A stretch of 38,830 bases of DNA. Source: Candidatus Heimdallarchaeota archaeon LC_3 (lineage in GTDB: Archaea; Asgardarchaeota; Heimdallarchaeia; Hodarchaeales; LC-3). The DNA lies in NCBI GenBank assembly GCA_001940645.1, contig MDVS01000110.1:1-38830 (forward strand), given 5' to 3'. Made by a program: the position numbers and the translations under genes. This document shows positions 7,466 through 15,652 of this stretch, piece by piece. The notes beneath the pieces are model-generated. The model was not told the origin of the DNA, ran no database searches, and saw nothing but the letters and a program-made list of their open reading frames with translations. Within the stretch, counting starts at the first letter, position 1. Each line of letters starts with the position of its first letter.

Positions 7466-8569
7466 TTGAGTAAAAAAGATTTGACATATTGGGATTATCT
7501 GAAGTTAGATACAATCCTTAATTTACAAACTGGTTTCAATAAAGAAGAAGGATTTATTAATACTGACGAATTGCATTTCATAATAGTCCATCAAACATTA
7601 GAACTTTGGTTTAAACTATTTATTAGAGATATGAAAGATATTGTAGATATTTTAAATGTCGAACTAGTCCCAGAAACCTCTATACCATTAATTGTAGAAA
7701 AATTGAAAAGATCCTCTCAAATAGTCAGACTAGCTACTAATCATTTTGACGTTTTGGAAACTTTACTTCCACAAAATTTTTTAGAATTCCGTAATAAATT
7801 GGGAACAGCTAGTGGCTTCCAATCTGTTCAAATGAGAGAAATGGAAATTCTTATGGGTTTAGACGATAAACAAAGATTTTCATTAGGAGGAAGTAATGCT
7901 ATCGAACACATTAAAAGTGCTGCCATTCTTTCAGAGGCTGGTAAGAGAGCATGGGAAAGAATAGAAAAAATTAAAAAAGATACAAATCTGAAAGTTGTAC
8001 TTAATGAATGGTTATATCGAACCCCAATAAATGGTTCATCTCCTGAACTCACATCTGATGTTAAAGTTGTAGAAGATTTTATTGAAAGTTATCTTCAAGG
8101 ATATGAACTATTATTACAAGAACAAAAACAAAAACTACAAGAAACAGGTATTACTGATGTTCAATCGTTAAATAATAGAATGAAACTTTCACTTAATCAA
8201 GTTAAAGAGTTTTTAGAAGCAGCTGACATCCCTGAATCAGAAAAATATAAACAAAAACGTATCAGGGCAGGAATATTATTTATTGAATCGTATAGGAATT
8301 TACCATTACTAGCTTGGCCAAGATTATTGTTAGATTCCATCGTTGAATTAGAAGAACAATTTATTTTATTTAGAACAAGACATGCCAGAATGGTTGAAAG
8401 AATGATTGGAAGGAGAATAGGTACAGGAGGGTCATCAGGGGTAGATTATTTAGATGCTACCACTAAATATAGAATATTCACTGATTTATGGGCTGTTCGT
8501 ACTGCAATATTACCAAAATATTGTTTACCTGAATTGAATAATAAAGAATTTTACGATTTTGCTACTTGA
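7466..8569 (+). CDS. kynA: Tryptophan 2,3-dioxygenase
   Basis: 367 residues of the heme dioxygenase family that adds O2 across the indole ring of L-tryptophan to give N-formylkynurenine. The N-terminal distal histidine is in HFIIVHQTLELWFKLF (His42), the proximal heme ligand is His306 in RTRHARMVERMIG, and the substrate-ammonium loop GTGGSSG is at 319-325, followed by the conserved VDYLDATTKYRIFTDLW. It starts at TTG with a GAGG ribosome site. It is longer than bacterial enzymes (about 280) and closer to eukaryotic ones (about 400), with the extra residues in the middle helical region (about 165-260). The divergent formamidase makes a two-step kynurenine module; kynureninase is not in the window. 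Its O2 requirement implies exposure to oxygen. Confidence 0.93.
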   Translation: MSKKDLTYWDYLKLDTILNLQTGFNKEEGFINTDELHFIIVHQTLELWFKLFIRDMKDIVDILNVELVPETSIPLIVEKLKRSSQIVRLATNHFDVLETLLPQNFLEFRNKLGTASGFQSVQMREMEILMGLDDKQRFSLGGSNAIEHIKSAAILSEAGKRAWERIEKIKKDTNLKVVLNEWLYRTPINGSSPELTSDVKVVEDFIESYLQGYELLLQEQKQKLQETGITDVQSLNNRMKLSLNQVKEFLEAADIPESEKYKQKRIRAGILFIESYRNLPLLAWPRLLLDSIVELEEQFILFRTRHARMVERMIGRRIGTGGSSGVDYLDATTKYRIFTDLWAVRTAILPKYCLPELNNKEFYDFAT

Positions 8570-8573
8570 GCAT

Positions 8574-10157
8574 TTAATCAAAAAGAACACCTGGATTTAA
8601 TATTCCATTTGGATCGAATATTTTCTTCATTTTTTTAATCTTTTCAATTTCCTCTTCATTATATTGAAAATAGAGAGCATTTTTATTCAAAAATTTTTTC
8701 TTTCCTAATCCATGTTCTGCACTGATGCTTCCTCCCATTTTAACAATTTCATACATCATTTCAACCATCAAACTTTTAGCGAAAAGAGATTCTTCTTTAT
8801 TTTTAGGTAAGAAATTTAAATGTACATGATTATCACCTGCATGTGACCATAAAACATGAGAAGGCAATTCAAAATTCCCATTGTTATCCCTGTACATTTG
8901 AAATTTTTTCCCAATTTCTTGACACAATTTATATAATTCTTTAGTCAAATGATCTGGAACTGAATAATCCGTTCCTAATTTAGCTTGGCCATGCCTTTTC
9001 ACCATTGAATTAACGATTTCAGGTAAAGAATGACGAAATTCCTTATGTTTTTCAATACCAACAAATGAATCCTCTACCCAAGAATCCTGAATACCAAACC
9101 CATCAAAAGTTTTTATCCAAAACTCTAAATCATCAATTTTTTTCTCTACATCATAAGTATCTTGCTCTAAATAAATAATTGTATGGGTTTCTTTAGGTAT
9201 TTGGGAATTAACTGGTTTTAAAAGCTCTACTGCATTATGATCAATTAATTCAACTGATAAAGGAATTGGATATATGTTATGTGATCTTTTTTTTTGAGAA
9301 AAATTGATTATCTTTAATGCTTGATCAAATGATTCACAAAACAATATCATACTCATGATTTGAACGGGAGGTCGGATTAATTTGATTGTGACTTCAGTTA
9401 TTACGCCAAAAATTCCATCAGAACCGATAAATAAATCTATAGGTTGATCATCATCTTTAATAACTGGGCCTGCAACATTTTTTCTTACCTTAGGAAGAGA
9501 ATAATCGGGTCTTGGAATAAGTAAGTCTTTTTCATTTGTTACTATGACTATATTTGTCTTCTTTCCTAATTTTTCTTGTTTATTTCTGTCTTGAATAGTA
9601 ATCGACTCATTAGGCAATATAACTCTTAGTTTTTGGACCCATGTACGTGTCACTCCATATTTAAAACTTCTAACTCCAGATGCATTTGTTACAATAGTTC
9701 CTCCAATAAAAGCACCTCTTTCTGTTGGATCTGGAGGATAAAACCATCCAAGTTCTTTGACAAGATTTTGAATTGATTTGATTGTAATAGACACAGGTAT
9801 TGTTAAATAAGCTAATTCATCACTTATTTTTTCTATATGATATTCCAATGACTTATTTAGTTCTTTATCTTTAAAAATTTTCTTAGATTTAGAATAAGAA
9901 ACAATTTGTGTCATTTCATCAGTAGCAATGATCCAACCACCTAATGGTGCGCGTCCTCCAGTTAAACCTGTTCCTCCTCCTGATATAGTGATTGAAATAT
10001 TTTCTTGGTTAGCTTTTACAACTATTTTTTGGAGTTCTTCTTCAGTAAATGGAAAAAAAATCTTATCTGCGTGTCCATGAACTAATGCAGATTCATCAGT
10101 TAAATATGAAGTATAATTTGGTTCAACATCTTTGGAATCAGGAAATTTATCTGTCAT
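8574..10157 (-). CDS. FAD-linked oxidase (GlcD / D-lactate dehydrogenase type)
   Basis: 527 residues of the vanillyl-alcohol-oxidase FAD family. FAD-binding motifs are SGGGTGLTGGRAPLGG (about 60-75) and PPDPTERGAFIGGTIVTNAS (about 140-160), with VRSFKYGVTR after it. The C-terminal domain has HVLWSHAGDNHVHLNFLP and ends in SAEHGLGKKKF. The enzymes oxidise 2-hydroxyacids such as glycolate or D-lactate and pass electrons to quinone or another carrier. There is no C-terminal Fe-S domain, unlike GlpC-type fusions. It lies 30 bases downstream of the KBL-type gene on the same strand; both starts have a GGAGTATT ribosome-site sequence, so they form an operon. It meets the dioxygenase gene end to end with 4 bases between stops. 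The exact substrate cannot be told. Confidence 0.85.
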   Translation of the reverse strand: MTDKFPDSKDVEPNYTSYLTDESALVHGHADKIFFPFTEEELQKIVVKANQENISITISGGGTGLTGGRAPLGGWIIATDEMTQIVSYSKSKKIFKDKELNKSLEYHIEKISDELAYLTIPVSITIKSIQNLVKELGWFYPPDPTERGAFIGGTIVTNASGVRSFKYGVTRTWVQKLRVILPNESITIQDRNKQEKLGKKTNIVIVTNEKDLLIPRPDYSLPKVRKNVAGPVIKDDDQPIDLFIGSDGIFGVITEVTIKLIRPPVQIMSMILFCESFDQALKIINFSQKKRSHNIYPIPLSVELIDHNAVELLKPVNSQIPKETHTIIYLEQDTYDVEKKIDDLEFWIKTFDGFGIQDSWVEDSFVGIEKHKEFRHSLPEIVNSMVKRHGQAKLGTDYSVPDHLTKELYKLCQEIGKKFQMYRDNNGNFELPSHVLWSHAGDNHVHLNFLPKNKEESLFAKSLMVEMMYEIVKMGGSISAEHGLGKKKFLNKNALYFQYNEEEIEKIKKMKKIFDPNGILNPGVLFD

Positions 10158-10187
10158 TTTTTTGAAAATACTCCAGGTTGATTAGAA

Positions 10188-11390
10188 TTATAAAACTTTC
10201 AATTCTTTTCCTACTTTGTCAAAAGCGCTCAAAGATTGGTTTAACTGAATTTTAGATAATGTTGCATTCATCATTACGCGAATCCGTGCTGTTCCTTTTG
10301 GTACCATTGGAAAAACTATAGGTAAAGCAAAGATTCCGTTATTAAATAGACGATTTGAGAATTCTCGGGCAACTTCGTTTTCTCCTAATATCACTGGCAA
10401 AATGGCAGTTTTGCTATTCTGAGTTATTTCATGATCAAATCCTAAATTTATGATTTCTTTTTTAAAATAATCTATATTGTCCCAGAGTTTAGAAACCAAG
10501 GGTTCTTCTTGTACCACCTCGAGAGCAGCAATTGATGCTGCAACTACAGGAGGAGGATGGCTACCACTTAGTAAATAAGTCCTTGTTTTATTACGGGCCC
10601 AAGAAACTAAAGACTTACTCCCAGTGATCGCTCCACCTACAGTACCAGCACCTTTAGAAAAGGTATTCATTTCCACATGAATTTTATTTTGCAATTTGAA
10701 ATGATCGACTATTCCTTTTCCTGATTTGTTAGAACCTAGAACAAAATCACCATGAGCGTCATCCACCCAAATTATGACTCCATATGGCTCAACAATTTTC
10801 TGTAATTCATCTAATTTGGTGTAATCGCCATCCATACTGAATACACCATCTGTTACTAATAAAATGCGTCTTGGTTTTAATTTATCAATTTCTCGTATCT
10901 TTTCTTCTAATGAATTCATGTCATTATGCTTGTAAACACCTTTCTTCGCTTTTGATAATCTGACTCCATCAATAATAGATCCGTGATTTAATTCATCACT
11001 TAATATATAGTCTTCTTTTGCGGGTGCAAGTTGGGGAATAACCCCAGCATTAGCAGCATAACCTGATTGAGTGATCATCACTCCTTCTTGTTCTTTGAAA
11101 TCAGCAAATTTTTTCTCTAAGATTTCATGAAGATCCATATTGCCAGCTATTGCTCTAACAGACCCTGATCCTGCTCCGTGTGTATCAAGTGATTTTTTAG
11201 CTGCTTCTATGAGTTTTGGATGATATGAAAGTCCCAAGTAATTGTTTGAACAAAGCATTAATACCTTTTTTCCTTCAACAACACATTCTGCTGTTGACGG
11301 ACCTTGTAAAATTTTATGTTGCCAATCTAATTGTTTTTCTACAAGATCTTGATACTCTTGTACCATAAATGCGGTAGGATCATTACTCAT
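10188..11390 (-). CDS. kbl: 2-amino-3-ketobutyrate CoA ligase-type PLP enzyme
   Basis: 400 residues of the alpha-oxoamine synthase family (KBL, BioF, serine palmitoyltransferase). The acyl-CoA region SNNYLGLSYHPKL (48-60), GAGSGSVRAIAGN (72-84), the aspartate/histidine pair in VDDAHGDFVLGS (209-220) and the PLP lysine Lys246 in NTFSKGAGTVGG are all present. KBL joins acetyl-CoA and glycine reversibly to 2-amino-3-ketobutyrate in threonine breakdown; the length and the SGSVRAIAGN segment suit KBL best, but BioF-like activity is possible. A TATA-like element (near 11428-11436) and GGAG at 11401-11404 precede ATG 11388-11390. It is the first gene of a two-gene operon with the FAD-linked oxidase. 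Confidence 0.85.
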   Translation of the reverse strand: MSNDPTAFMVQEYQDLVEKQLDWQHKILQGPSTAECVVEGKKVLMLCSNNYLGLSYHPKLIEAAKKSLDTHGAGSGSVRAIAGNMDLHEILEKKFADFKEQEGVMITQSGYAANAGVIPQLAPAKEDYILSDELNHGSIIDGVRLSKAKKGVYKHNDMNSLEEKIREIDKLKPRRILLVTDGVFSMDGDYTKLDELQKIVEPYGVIIWVDDAHGDFVLGSNKSGKGIVDHFKLQNKIHVEMNTFSKGAGTVGGAITGSKSLVSWARNKTRTYLLSGSHPPPVVAASIAALEVVQEEPLVSKLWDNIDYFKKEIINLGFDHEITQNSKTAILPVILGENEVAREFSNRLFNNGIFALPIVFPMVPKGTARIRVMMNATLSKIQLNQSLSAFDKVGKELKVL

Positions 11391-11733
11391 TATTAGAATA
11401 CTCCATAATATATATTATTTAGACGATTTTTATAAATTTTTTGTGTCCTATCCTAAGAAAAAACATAGTTATTTCTAATAAAAATACTATTATGATTAAA
11501 TTTGGAACTACAAGATTATTCATTTTTTAATAATTGTTGTCAGATTGATATCTCAGTTAAGAAATTAATTGACTTTTTTGAAAGTATTGCTAATGGATGC
11601 TGAAGTAAAATCAGAACAAAAATGAATAAATTCGCTCAAAATTCAATTAAATATTAACTTTTTGAATAAAAAACTAGTTTTAAATGATAGGATAACCTTA
11701 TTGAAAATAACCATTAAAAATAGTTGAATAATC
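11391..11733. other. Intergenic divergent promoter region
   Basis: 343 bases between the KBL-type gene and the A-type carrier gene. On the minus strand, TTTATAAA near 11428-11436 is a likely TATA box for the KBL-type gene. On the plus strand the region is AT-rich with no single convincing TATA box. I see no gene or RNA structure here. Confidence 0.5.
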
Positions 11734-12111
11734 GTGAGCGAACAAGACCTAAACAACGCAATTAGTTTTACTCCAAGTGCACTTAATCGTGTTATTAATA
11801 TACTAAAAAACAAAAATGATGCTAATTTAATGTTCAGAATTGATGTAATTCCTAGTGGTTGCAGTGGATTGACTTATGATTTTAAATTAGATTCTGAAAT
11901 TCAAGATAATGATCAAATCCTAAATTTTGATGATATTAAAGTAATTGCGTCTAAAGATGTTCTTTATGATATGACCGGTTCGACTATTGATTTTGAAGAG
12001 ACCCTATTATCTTCCCAATTCGTTGTAAACAACCCTTTAGCCACAAAAACTTGTAGTTGTGGGATAAGCTTTCAAACAGAATCAAATAAGGGCAGAATAG
12101 AAAAGTGCTAA
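11734..12111 (+). CDS. A-type iron-sulfur carrier (IscA/HesB family)
   Basis: 125 residues with the three diagnostic cysteines of A-type carriers: Cys43 in IPSGCSGLTYDF and Cys107/Cys109 in KTCSCGISF. Such proteins hold an iron or a [2Fe-2S]/[4Fe-4S] cluster between subunits and pass it to apo-enzymes. The GTG start is preceded by an AT-rich leader without a clear ribosome site. It is downstream of the divergent KBL-type operon. A second, more divergent member of the family lies at 27592. Both could serve the Fe-S clusters of the ferredoxin oxidoreductase region, which is inference only. Confidence 0.9.
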   Translation: MSEQDLNNAISFTPSALNRVINILKNKNDANLMFRIDVIPSGCSGLTYDFKLDSEIQDNDQILNFDDIKVIASKDVLYDMTGSTIDFEETLLSSQFVVNNPLATKTCSCGISFQTESNKGRIEKC

Positions 12112-12189
12112 TATATTTAAAATAAAAAGTACATGAATCTTTGTGCTTAGGTTTGCATAATGCGTTCATTAGTTTCAATGGTGTTCATT

Positions 12190-12640
12190 TGATTAATTAA
12201 ATCATCTAAACGAAAGAATTATGTAACAAACAGGATGGAACCCACGAAAATTTTAAAGTTTTCGAATATCCACTACTCCCTCAACGTTTAATCAGTGGTC
12301 AAAAGCGTATAGGACTACTTGTAATTGTAGATTTTTGCTGTCCACGTTCCGTAGATACGTCTTCTACCCTATACTAACTTTGGAAGAAAAAATGATTTCA
12401 CCGCTTCGAAGAACTTACTCTTCGGCTTTTACATTTTTTTATTTCCAGAGTAATCGTTAGGAGGTTGAGAACTTCTAGTGCTTCTGGTAATAAGCTTTCG
12501 AATCATGAAAGTCCTTAAGAGAAACACATTTATCATCGTATTGCTCTTCTTTAATAATATTTTTGATACATAATTCAAAGATATTTTTATTATATGTGAA
12601 CATTTTGAACAATTCAAATGAACTACTTTGATGTATCGGA
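12190..12640 (+). pseudogene. Degraded IS4/ISH3-like transposase scar
   Basis: The 541-base gap 12112-12652 has no intact gene, but protein-like pieces in shifting plus-strand frames follow the order of an ISH3/IS4-type DDE transposase. RMEPTKILKFSNIHYSL comes first, then GQKRIGLLVIVDF (like the LLLAIDF segment holding the first catalytic Asp). Next come TLEEKMISPLRRTYSSAFTF, RRLRTSSASGNKL, and FFNNIFDT (like the DRGFF region). At least four frameshifts or stops are needed. The C-terminal portion of a related transposase is at the right edge of the window. Base composition is slightly more GC-rich than the flanks. The family call rests on pattern only. Confidence 0.4.
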
Positions 12641-12652
12641 CGATATTTCACA

Positions 12653-13630
12653 ATGATATGTTCCTCTTGTTACCAATATGTTTCTGAAAAGACTTGTCCT
12701 AATTGTGGTGCACTTGGTTCTAATCTAACAAATACACTTACTCCTAAACGTATTGATCTAAAATCTCTCTCGATAAATTTAACTGATCTAGAGATTGAAG
12801 AAAATTCCCCATTTTCTGTAAAAAGAAACGTATCTGTAATAGCATTAAACAGAAATAAAAAAATAACATTCCTTAATCTTCCTTGGATACATTCTAATGG
12901 TTCTAATACTCATCAATGGCTAGAATTCACTCGTACAAATACAGAGAATGATACTCAATTAAAATTTAGGCTTAATATTAGTTTTTTTTCACCCTCACAA
13001 GGCTCCGATCAAGTAATTTTTACTCGTCCAGTACAAGAGATTAAATTTCAATTAAGTGATGCTTTTATCCTTTTATATCCTGATCCAGCAACAGCTATTC
13101 ACATATTTGAACAACTATCAGAAATGAACCTAGTAAATAGGCCCATTTACTTATTTGGAGATTATAATATACCTGCTGATGAATCCGTTCCTTATAATAT
13201 GTTTTTATGGCGTAGTTCCGAAATTGCATTAAATTCACTTGCAAAAGCAATAGTTTACTATGAGAGAAATATTGATATTAATTTTATAATTAATACTTCA
13301 CCACGAAGAGGTCATATTGTTATTTCTGATGTGATAGAGGGATGGGATGGTACTCCGACCATAAAATTATTAGATATAAATTCTGAAATATATAAAGAGA
13401 ATAACAAAATTCTTGACAAAATAAAATCCGAAACAAAGATTTTATATCAAAATGAAAAATTTGGTACCAAATGTCTTGGTCACGGACAAAAATTACCTGA
13501 AGGAGAAAGATTTGCTTTCTGTGAAGAGTGTAAAGGACCTATTTGTAAAAATTGCTATCTTTCCTTTGAAACAATATGCCCCGGATCGCTTTTTACTAAT
13601 AATCATTATTTACCACCGTTGAAAGAATGA
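12653..13630 (+). CDS. Protein with N-terminal zinc ribbon and C-terminal B-box-like finger
   Basis: 325 residues. The N-terminus is a zinc ribbon (MICSSC, then TCPNCG; four cysteines in 20 residues). A central region of about 220 residues is rich in beta strands with no recognised motif. The C-terminus has a second metal site: CLGHGQ, CEECKGPICKNC and a final Cys before PGSLF, a C-x2-H...C-x2-C-x4-C-x2-C spacing like B-box or treble-clef fingers. The same finger spacing occurs in the two small membrane proteins at 26769 and 27095. No enzyme motif is present, so it may bind protein or nucleic acid. The alcohol-dehydrogenase-type gene follows 31 bases later on the same strand. Confidence 0.7.
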   Translation: MICSSCYQYVSEKTCPNCGALGSNLTNTLTPKRIDLKSLSINLTDLEIEENSPFSVKRNVSVIALNRNKKITFLNLPWIHSNGSNTHQWLEFTRTNTENDTQLKFRLNISFFSPSQGSDQVIFTRPVQEIKFQLSDAFILLYPDPATAIHIFEQLSEMNLVNRPIYLFGDYNIPADESVPYNMFLWRSSEIALNSLAKAIVYYERNIDINFIINTSPRRGHIVISDVIEGWDGTPTIKLLDINSEIYKENNKILDKIKSETKILYQNEKFGTKCLGHGQKLPEGERFAFCEECKGPICKNCYLSFETICPGSLFTNNHYLPPLKE

Positions 13631-13661
13631 AGCAAATACCTTTAAAGAATATCTTAAAAAT

Positions 13662-14708
13662 ATGATAAGTATGAGAGCTACTGCATTTTATCAGCATGGT
13701 GGCCCAGAACAGCTTAAATATGGAGAAGATTTTCCTGTTCCTTCTATAAATTTTGATGAAGTGTTAATAAAGGTTCATTCCTGTTCTTTAAATCATTTAG
13801 ATTTGTTTGTAAGACAGGGATTACCCGGATTACAATTAAAACTTCCGCATATTCTTGGTTCTGATGTTTCTGGTACGGTTGAACAAATCGGTGAAAACAT
13901 ATCTAATGTTTCTGTTGGAGATAGAGTTGTTGTAAATCCTGGTCTATGGGATGGTACCTGTGAATTTTGTTTGAAAGGAGAACATTCTTTATGTGAAAGT
14001 TTTCAAATCCTTGGTGAGCATGTTCCGGGTGGATATGCTGGATTTATTAAAATCCCTTCTAGAAATTGTTTAATCCTCCCTCAAGATTTTCCTTTTAACA
14101 AAGCGGCTGCCGGAGCATTAGTCTATTTAACTGCTTGGAGGATGTTAACAACCCAGACCCAACTAAAAGAGGGAGAGGATATTTTAATCATAGGTGCAGG
14201 AGGAGGAGTAGCCACTGCTGCTATTCAAATTGCTAAATATTTAGGCGCTAATGTGATTGCTACTACTTCTTCAGAATTAAAAATGAAAGAAGCAAGTAAG
14301 ATCGGTGCTGATAAAGTTTTTAATTATAAAACAGATCCTGATTGGGCTAAAAATATTTACAAATTTACTGATAAGAAAGGTGTGGATGTAGTTTTAGATA
14401 GTGTTGGGACTTCAACATGGGAATCTTCTCTAAGATCTTTGAAAAGTGGAGGTAGATTAGTGACTTGTGGAGCAACAACTGGATTTATAGGCAATACTAA
14501 TATAAGATTAGTATTTTGGCGTCAGTTGAAAATTATGGGATCAACAATGGCTACAAATCCAGAATTCAATGAAGTTATGAAGCTTATATTTCAAGGAAAA
14601 CTAGATCCAGTAATTTCAAAAGAATTTTCTTTGCAGGAAGCTTCTAAAGCACATGAATATTTAGAAAACATGGAACAGTTCGGGAAAGTATTACTAAAAG
14701 TGAATTAA
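13662..14708 (+). CDS. Zinc-type alcohol dehydrogenase / quinone oxidoreductase (MDR superfamily)
   Basis: 348 residues. The N-terminal catalytic domain has GSDVSGTVEQIGENI and GDRVVVNPG, and a structural-zinc lobe CEFCLKGEHSLC in which the usual first of four cysteines is absent (an Asp or Trp sits in its place). The Rossmann domain carries IIGAGGGVATAAIQIAKYLG (about 174-193) for NAD(P)H. Such enzymes oxidise alcohols or reduce enones and quinones; the substrate is unknown. The start is ATG 13662, with ATG 13671 (MRATAF) an equally likely choice because the family begins there. It lies 31 bases after the zinc-finger gene and converges with the DUF3592 gene. Confidence 0.88.
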   Translation: MISMRATAFYQHGGPEQLKYGEDFPVPSINFDEVLIKVHSCSLNHLDLFVRQGLPGLQLKLPHILGSDVSGTVEQIGENISNVSVGDRVVVNPGLWDGTCEFCLKGEHSLCESFQILGEHVPGGYAGFIKIPSRNCLILPQDFPFNKAAAGALVYLTAWRMLTTQTQLKEGEDILIIGAGGGVATAAIQIAKYLGANVIATTSSELKMKEASKIGADKVFNYKTDPDWAKNIYKFTDKKGVDVVLDSVGTSTWESSLRSLKSGGRLVTCGATTGFIGNTNIRLVFWRQLKIMGSTMATNPEFNEVMKLIFQGKLDPVISKEFSLQEASKAHEYLENMEQFGKVLLKVN

Positions 14709-14734
14709 TAAGAAATTTATTGCTTAAATTTGAT

Positions 14735-15214
14735 TTAACGAAAAAAGAAAATAAACATTAAATAAATCCATAACAAAAAACTTGCTGTAAATGCGATAAT
14801 ATTTGAAAAAATTGCAATATAAACAATAGATTTTTCAATTTGGGGTTCTAATACTGCATTAGAGGGATTTTCGGGTTCATAATATACGTTAACATTGTCA
14901 CCTAATAGATATTCGTCAATATCAAGATTAACATGCGATTCGATGCTTTTGTATAAATTTTTTTTATTGGATTGGTATTCTATATCGTTTACCTTATATG
15001 AATATAAAAATGATATTTTTCCTGATGAATCTATCTTATAACTCACTTCTCCAACAGTTTTATTCCATGATCTTGCGTTTTCACCCGCTTTTAATGTTTT
15101 TAAACCCTGTTTTATTGCACTACTAACTCCAATTAGAAAAATAATTGGGAATAAAAAAATCCCCACTATTAATTTTATAAAATTTAAAATAATTTTTTTA
15201 ACGGAGAAGTTCAT
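14735..15214 (-). CDS. DUF3592 membrane protein
   Basis: 159 residues. A hydrophobic N-terminal segment (about 8-30), a beta-rich outer domain starting at SWNKTVGEVSYKID and including VNVYYEPENPSNAVLEP, and a C-terminal membrane helix (about 130-155). The domain order and the YYxPxNPxxAxLEP signature match DUF3592 proteins of bacteria and archaea, whose function is unknown. An SD-like GGAG is not evident upstream. It begins close beside an IS-end-like hairpin (15236-15285). Confidence 0.75.
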   Translation of the reverse strand: MNFSVKKIILNFIKLIVGIFLFPIIFLIGVSSAIKQGLKTLKAGENARSWNKTVGEVSYKIDSSGKISFLYSYKVNDIEYQSNKKNLYKSIESHVNLDIDEYLLGDNVNVYYEPENPSNAVLEPQIEKSIVYIAIFSNIIAFTASFLLWIYLMFIFFFR

Positions 15215-15235
15215 ATTTAATTCATTTTTTAACTA

Positions 15236-15285
15236 TCTCGCAAGAAGCCCCTTTCTTTCAGGTGAGGGATGAATTGCGGCCTTGA
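15236..15285 (+). repeat. IS200/IS605 (TnpB-type) right-end-like hairpin remnant
   Basis: The stretch beginning TCTCGCAAGAAGCCCC and continuing TTTCAGGTGAGGGATG has the form of the structured right end of IS200/IS605 and IS1341 elements: an AAGCCCC lead, a stem-loop of C-rich and G-rich arms (CCCTTTC with GGTGAGGG) and GGGATGAAT after it. No tnpA or tnpB open frame is present beside it; the DUF3592 gene starts only about 20 bases to the left. It is therefore read as a leftover end. The call rests on resemblance from memory. Confidence 0.45.
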
Positions 15286-15289
15286 ATTT

Positions 15290-15611
15290 GATGGTAAGAA
15301 AATTAAGAAACTTTTTTTCTTTTATTATGGACCGAGTTATTTCTTATGCACTAACGGACAAGTGACAATAGACCAATTAAAACTCTTTATTGAAAGAGTC
15401 TAATAAGGCTAACAGTTTTTTTCTGTGGTATTTGTCCAAATAATATTATTGAATAGAGGAAATGGTAATTCATACATATAACACGTTTGATTTCATCAGT
15501 TTCAAAATAATCCGAGTTAGTCAGTTTTCCTTGAAATGTTAACCATTCAATAAAATTATTTTCAATTGCTTTAATTATTTCTGCTTTAGTTTGAAAGGCT
15601 TGTTGATTCAT
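15290..15611 (-). pseudogene. Frameshifted, truncated GNAT-type acetyltransferase
   Basis: From ATG 15611 the frame gives an N-terminal GNAT-like leader (NFIEWLTFQGKLTNSDYF) and stays open to 15387 as 74 residues. After about 45 residues the protein sense jumps to another frame, reading ELPFPLFNNIIWTN, which is the P-x-P-L-F-N motif these proteins have at that point. Later fragments (NWSIVTCPLVHKK and further) lie beyond the stop in other frames. The gene therefore has at least two frameshifts and is cut off near the IS-end-like hairpin at 15236-15285. It is not expected to make a working enzyme. Confidence 0.6.
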
Positions 15612-15652
15612 GTAGTTATGATGTTAAGCATCATTTAAAAATCCTGACTTTT

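Noticed and set aside
7828..8052. Minus-strand frame within the dioxygenase gene.
   Set aside because: It lies wholly inside a gene with a full set of conserved motifs and has no family sense.
12290..12430. Several short stem-loops (GTGG/CCAC, CTAC/GTAG, CGAAGA/TCTTCG) suggesting a structured RNA.
   Set aside because: The same bases fit a decayed transposase reading, pairing is imperfect, and no known RNA signature is present.
12429..12617. Minus-strand 62-codon frame beginning MNCSKC.
   Set aside because: No ribosome site, poor protein sense after the first residues, and it overlaps the transposase scar on the other strand.
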